The notes under the pieces were generated by a model. That model had not been told where the DNA came from and did no database searches. It saw nothing but the letters and a program-made list of their open reading frames with translations. Below, one piece after another: positions 38,701 to 44,700 of a DNA stretch of 64,000 nt. Location of the stretch: positions 30,636,663-30,700,662 of the forward strand of contig CM076943.1 of assembly GCA_039566865.1 (NCBI GenBank), given 5' to 3'. A program made the position numbers and the translations under genes. How positions within the stretch are numbered: the first letter of the stretch is position 1; each line of letters begins with the position of its first letter. This DNA is from Aurelia coerulea (lineage: Eukaryota > Cnidaria > Scyphozoa > Semaeostomeae > Ulmaridae).

Positions 38701-41700
38701 TTCTCTGCTACTGTTTACTAGAACCGCAGTCAAAACATTTCAAACTTTACTCCAACTCTCTAAGCGAATATTTACAAAAAAAATCGATCATAATATCTTC
38801 TGCTTCCCAATCGGGGGTAAAGTTCTAACTGCAGTAAGATAGGCTACAGATCGCCCTCTTCCGATCACGAGGTTTGGCTTCGAATTCTGGGATTCTCTGT
38901 CAATGAAGAGAAGGAAGGTGAAATAAACAAAGAAACCTCACCAGGGGGTTTCGTTGAGTTTGGATGCGCGTGAGGTTGGGTTTGAATTAATGCCAGGGGG
39001 GCATTGAAGTATGGGAATGGGGCTATGCTAGAGTGTTGCCAGTTATATTGTAAAGGACTGTTAACTTCAATTGTAAATTGCTTATGGTGTCATTAAACGA
39101 ATAAAGAAGCAAAACGTTACTTATCAAACGATAACATGAGATAAAAATATTTTGTTATATGTATGGCATCCATTTCAATTGGAAACTGCGCTTTCTTGAA
39201 CCCTCTGCGGTGGTACCGTCCGAAATTCATGCGTGAGCCTGCGTGAGCCTGCGTGATCGGAACAGGGCAATGGAGTGAAGATATCGCGATTTTATCGCTG
39301 TGTTTTCCGACAACGATTTTACAGAAGACAGTTGCTAAATGTACAATAACTGGTTTCTGTATTTTAAATTATGAAATAAGGAATAATTCATTAGCATTAA
39401 CTTTTCCGATAAAATTTACATAGGCCAAGTATTTCAAGGTTTCTTTTTCAGTGATCGGAACAGGGCGATGGGGCTCTAGATCCCGAAAATGTGCTTATTT
39501 GCCATATTTGGTCAAGTTTGGTCAAGTATGTTTGCCATATTTGGTATGCGTTAGGATAGCCTAAAGTTTGAATATTTCCTTTCAAATAAAGGGTTGATTG
39601 TTATAAAACTTCCTCTGAAACTCTTTTCTGCTAGTGGAGTTTAGCACATTTAGGATATGTTATAGAGAGAAAAATTCTGCGTCGATTAATGTAAATGAGA
39701 GCTTCGTACCGTGTCCGTATGAGTAGACACGGCTCACAGTGATCCAGAATGGCAAAATAATGTAATAAATGCCAACAAATGAAAGTTCTCAGAATCAATC
39801 ACGCTATAGCTCATTTGGAAGAGCAATGATTGGCAATCAAAATAAAAGAAGAATTATTAAAATCGGAGCTACGAGAGCCAAGATACAGATTTTTAAAGTT
39901 TCAGGAAATCACAAGTTTACAAATTTGATATCGAAAAGACAATTAACACTCGATTTAGGCTAACTTCAAAATTCAATATCTTTGCTCGCACAGCTCCGAT
40001 TCTTGAAATTATTTTTTATTTTAATTGTAAACACCTCAGCATTACGTGTGCTTCATGTCATCGACAACGAATGGAAAAATATTCACGAATTTTGCGAATA
40101 TCTACAAGTACTATATTAGAGGAAAAAACTGACATTTAAGTAAAAACAGTTGAAAATCTAAAAGACGGGGTCAAACGGTGTCTTAGCAAAAGATATTACA
40201 ATTAACTAGAACATGTCTCGAGTGCGTGTGTCAAAGGGTATCTTTGGGAACCTTCTGCAAAAAATTATATGGCCGTTTTAGAAAGTGTGGTAATTTCCTG
40301 AAAATGACATGTGGTCGTTTCTGAAACCAGTTTTCTTTTACATTAACTGAATGTATATTTTAGATAATGCTCTAAACTCATTTCAAATTAAAGACAGGTC
40401 ATTCAACTGAATTCTAGAAACTTGGATGAATTGAAGAAACTTAAAATCGACATACCTTAACGTACAGTGGATTGAACAAACAGTAACTGTACTCTTTGTC
40501 ATGTTTGATTTCAACACTGCATCATATCATATCAAATTCAATTCCGAGGCATAACATTCTTTCTTATCACAGTTATAAATGTAAAGACTTCACCAATGCT
40601 TCTTCTTGAGTTTTAGTATCATGATTGATCTCATTTACTTTTGCCGTAGTTTGTAGAATATGGCTCGCTTTTGCTACATCTGGGACAGATGTTATGAACA
40701 TTTTGACAAAACGTCATGGATGTCATGTTACACAAACGTTTGTTTTGCTCTGAATTCTGGTTCAATTTGGAAGCTGTGAACATGTTTGTTCCAGGCGTTA
40801 GGAATGCTTTCAAACAATACAGCTATCGGATAGCCTTTTTGAGAATTTCAAGCAGCTCCCAGTTATGGACAAGCATCTGGGGAACAGTAGGGAAATCTAT
40901 TATTCTCTTCCCAGTGAAAATGTATTGCTAAGAACAGCATCATATCATAGGTGAAAAGCTTCAGTCTATCAACGTTGACAGTCTTAGTGGTGTGTTTCGT
41001 CTCGGAAACTGCGAGGCAAACGCTGAAGTGGCACCACAGAATCACAAAATTTGTCCTGTCCTCGTAACCATCCATCAGATCAATAACCATTTGTTCTCGT
41101 TCTGAAGAAAGTACGGAAAATCAGTCAACTACAACTATGACATTAAAGCTCAAGAGGAAGCATTAGGTCTAGTCTGACAGTAATATGAAAGGACGTGCTG
41201 CTTCGGAATTGAATTTGACATGATTGATACAGTGTCGGGTTCAGATGTAATAAAAAGTAGAGTTGCTGGTTCTTCAATCCACTGTACGTTAAGGTATGTT
41301 GATATTTAGTTTCTTCAATTCATCCTAGTTTCTAGAATTCAGCTGAATGACTTGTCTTTAATTTGAAATGAGTTTAGGGCATTATATAAAATATTAATTC
41401 AGTTAATGTAAAAGAACACTGGTTTCTGGCACGACCACATGTCATTTTCAAGAAATGACCACACGTTCTAAAACGGCCATAGAATTTTTTGCAGAAGGTT
41501 CCCAAGATAACCTTTGGCACACGCACTTGAGACATGTTCTAGTTAATTGTAATATTTTTTGCTAAGACACCGTTTGACCCCGTCTTTTAGATTTTCAACT
41601 GTTTCTACCTAAATATCAGTTTTTATCCTCAAATATAGTACTTGTAGTAATTCGCTAAATTCGCGAAAATTTTCCATTCGTTTTCGATGAAATTAAGCAC

Positions 41701-44700
41701 ACATAATGCTGAGGTGTATGCAATCAAAATAAAAAAACAATTTCAAGAATCGGAGCTGTTTGAGCAGAGAAATTGAATTTTGAAGTTAGCCTAAATCAAG
41801 TGTTAATTGTCTTCTCGATATCAAATTTGTAAACTTGTGATTTCTTGAAACTTTAAAAATCTGTTTCTTGGCTCTCGTACGTCCGATTTTAAATTTTTTT
41901 TATTTTGATTGCCAATCATTGCTCTTTCAATTGAGCTACAGCAGGATTGCTTTTGAGAACTCTCATTTTTCGGCATTTATTACATTTGCTGGATCACTGT
42001 GCGGCTACTGACTTGACGACCAATATTTCCGATCTGTCTATGAATGGCATTATGACGTCAAAAGTAAATAGCGCAAAATTTCAAAAAGCAACATCGATTT
42101 TTGGTATCTTCATGAAAAAAGTGACCAAAAGCAATGAAGGGTGACAAACTAGCCATATCATCTGCAGTAGATTACAGTAAAATGCATTTTTAAAGGATTA
42201 TGCATGTTGGCCGGATAATTTTGGCCACTAGCGTACACGCAGTCTTGCTCTAATGACTGTTCAAAACGGGGAAAACATACTTATACGGGACGCACGGTAT
42301 GATCCTTTATTTTATATGTTGAATTTATTGCATTTTAAAACTATGCTGGGTGCGCCATCTTCAGCGAATATCCAGAAAGAGATTTTCGATCTCGGAAACA
42401 CTGAATGGAATCAAATAACGTCGATCAAATTGTTTGTAGTCAATAATTATTATAGTCACTAAAGAAGACAGGTGTCTCATTGGCATTCAGTCTCCAAAAT
42501 GTTGCTTAATTGGCACCTCTTTTTCGTAATTACAAACAGAACGACTACGAGACACAGTAATCCACGAGTTGTGCCATGCTGCGGCTTGGATCTTGAATGG
42601 CGTCAAATGTGGACATGGAACACATTGGAAAATATGGTATGCAAATTATGAAGTATCTTACTTGTTATCATCAGAGCGACAAGGTCGGTATGTTCTATGA
42701 AAGCCCTCAAATCACCATGAAAATTCTGTTGTTTTGATGACTTTCGACGTGTTTTTGACCTGCCTGGTTTCAGTTTCATTTAAAAGTTATTCCGTCCATA
42801 TTCAGAAAAGATGAAGTCACACAGCCGTATTATGACACACTTATCCGCCACCTCTTGACTTTTTACGCAATCCTGCGTGACAGTTCTTTTACCTGAATGT
42901 GGACATCTTAACAGGAATCACCAGTCTTACATAAGCAGGAAACTTGGTCCAGTACGCTAACCTCCCTGTTTTCTGCAACGTCTCAGTTTGATCCAGGTTT
43001 GATCGAATTGAAAATTCCCACTATTTAATAATGATAAGCAGCGACTTCTGATGGTGCTTTTTTATGCTTCTACTTCTGAGTTTATTGATAAATGCTTTGT
43101 TTTTCATGCAGTGTTTTCTTTTTGATTATAGGGCTGATAGAGCACACAAAGCACATCCAGATTTGCCACCAATATCAAGATGTCATCAATTTGACATCGA
43201 ATGCAGATTCAATTACAAATGCCTCAATCCATATTGTGCCAGAACGTAAGAATTTTGATCTTCACTTTTTGTTGCTTTGCAGATATAGGTTTATATTATG
43301 AATATAACTTTGAATTTCTACATTCGATTTGTAATTGTGGTTCTGGAAAAGAGGACAATGAGCACTTTCAAAATGCACACAGATCTATTTGGTCAGCTTT
43401 CCGAAATCTCTGCCCTAAATATCAATGTTGTGGACACAACAGCCGTATGTAACATATCCTCTTATATAGCAGTACTTATCTAATGCAATCACCAACAGAA
43501 TGATTATGGAGGCCACTATATCATGAAGATTAGCAGCAACTCACACCCTTCGTTCCTTTTATTAAATTGCCACTTGGTTTTACTTGAAGCCAGGAACTAC
43601 AAAGGTTTTCGTTAGAAAAGTACTACGTTTCATCAATTAATTTGGACGTTATGGTACTTTTTTTGGTTTGGTTGTTTTGTTAAAGCTTTAGAGGAGTTCA
43701 GATGAATTAAGTTTTCAAAGTCAATACCCGAAGATTTAAACGATGTCCAAACAAGCAAACATTTTCTGCAAACAATTTAGATTTTCTTTCCAAGCAAAAA
43801 CTTTATCTATTTACAACGTCGCAAGATATTGCTTGACAAACATTGCTCGATTGCGAGAAGCAGAAATGTTTTTGAAAATTTTCCAAAACATTTCCCATCA
43901 AATTTGAGCGTTGTTCAACTCGACCAGTCGGGAAAGTATTGCTTGCAAGCAAATCTCGAATGCTTCACGAACATTACTTTTTGGTTTGGCCAGGGCTCAA
44001 CAAAGTTTGTCAGGCAATGTTTTGCTAAAACCCTGGCCAAACGAGAAAACATATGATATTGTGATATTGTGCTTGTGACAAGCCTAAAATTTGCCAAGAA
44101 AGTTTTAAAATATTGCCAAATGCGAAAAATTGCTCGCAAGTAAATTTCAAATGTTTTACAAACAATTATTTCTGCTCGAAGGGCTTGAATCTTAGAGCGA
44201 TTTCTCAGCACAAATATACCGGGTGGACAAAAAGAACTTAACCTGTTTGAAAATTCATCAGGCGGAGAATGCTCTGGGTATTAGAATGGATAAATTTTTT
44301 AGTTGATGTAGGAAAGGCTGAAGAATTGGTTTGGAGGGAAGAATTGGATTTATGTAGATTCGCTCACTGCAAGATGTGTGAATTAGAGATAAGTATAACC
44401 TCTTCATTTAGAGAAAAAAAGGACTCCCGTTTGAAAATTCATCAAAATTTAATAACATGGCCGATCTTCAATTTTCTTTTTTGTCAAGTAGATCAAGGAC
44501 CAAATTATTTTCCAAGATGTCGCTGAACTTGTAATTAGTTTAAAAAATAGCAAATTTAGCTCCTTTTAGGGCTACCTGGTTTTGAATCATACTGCAAAAA
44601 GCACTGATGGTTGCCAGATTGGTCATGGTCATAAATGACAGAAATAAATGCGAACTATCATTGGAGACTTCAATTAATGTTAAGAAAATCTGAAAAATTT

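Larger units (their letters stand above)
35151..39727. mobile_element. Middle layer: inverted-repeat element nested in the outer arm
   Basis: TCTACCCGTACGGACATGGT at the left pairs with the inverse of CCGTGTCCGTATGAGTAGA at the right, and similarity runs inward (ACATATCC-AAATG, TTTACAT). Flanks GTAGCTGTA and CACGGCTCA both resemble the outer arm's GTAGCCGCA, suggesting an 8-9 bp target duplication that has diverged. It contains the element at 35,709-38,663 and no transposase that I recognise. Confidence 0.68.
34919..42233. mobile_element. Outer layer: Tc1-like long-TIR element with TA target
   Basis: Left CACTACTGGCACAAATTATC and the inverse of the right end CGCTAGTGGCCAAAATTATC share ATTATCCGGCCA and are flanked by TA (34,917-34,918 and 42,234-42,235). 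The arms pair over nearly 1 kb: 34,919-35,150 plus 39,728-40,475 against 41,273-42,233. The core of about 800 bp (40,476-41,272) is non-coding. The left arm is split by the element at 35,151-39,727; the right arm gives the uninterrupted sequence (AAGTCAGTAGCCGCACAGTG on the inverse strand). Confidence 0.82.
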
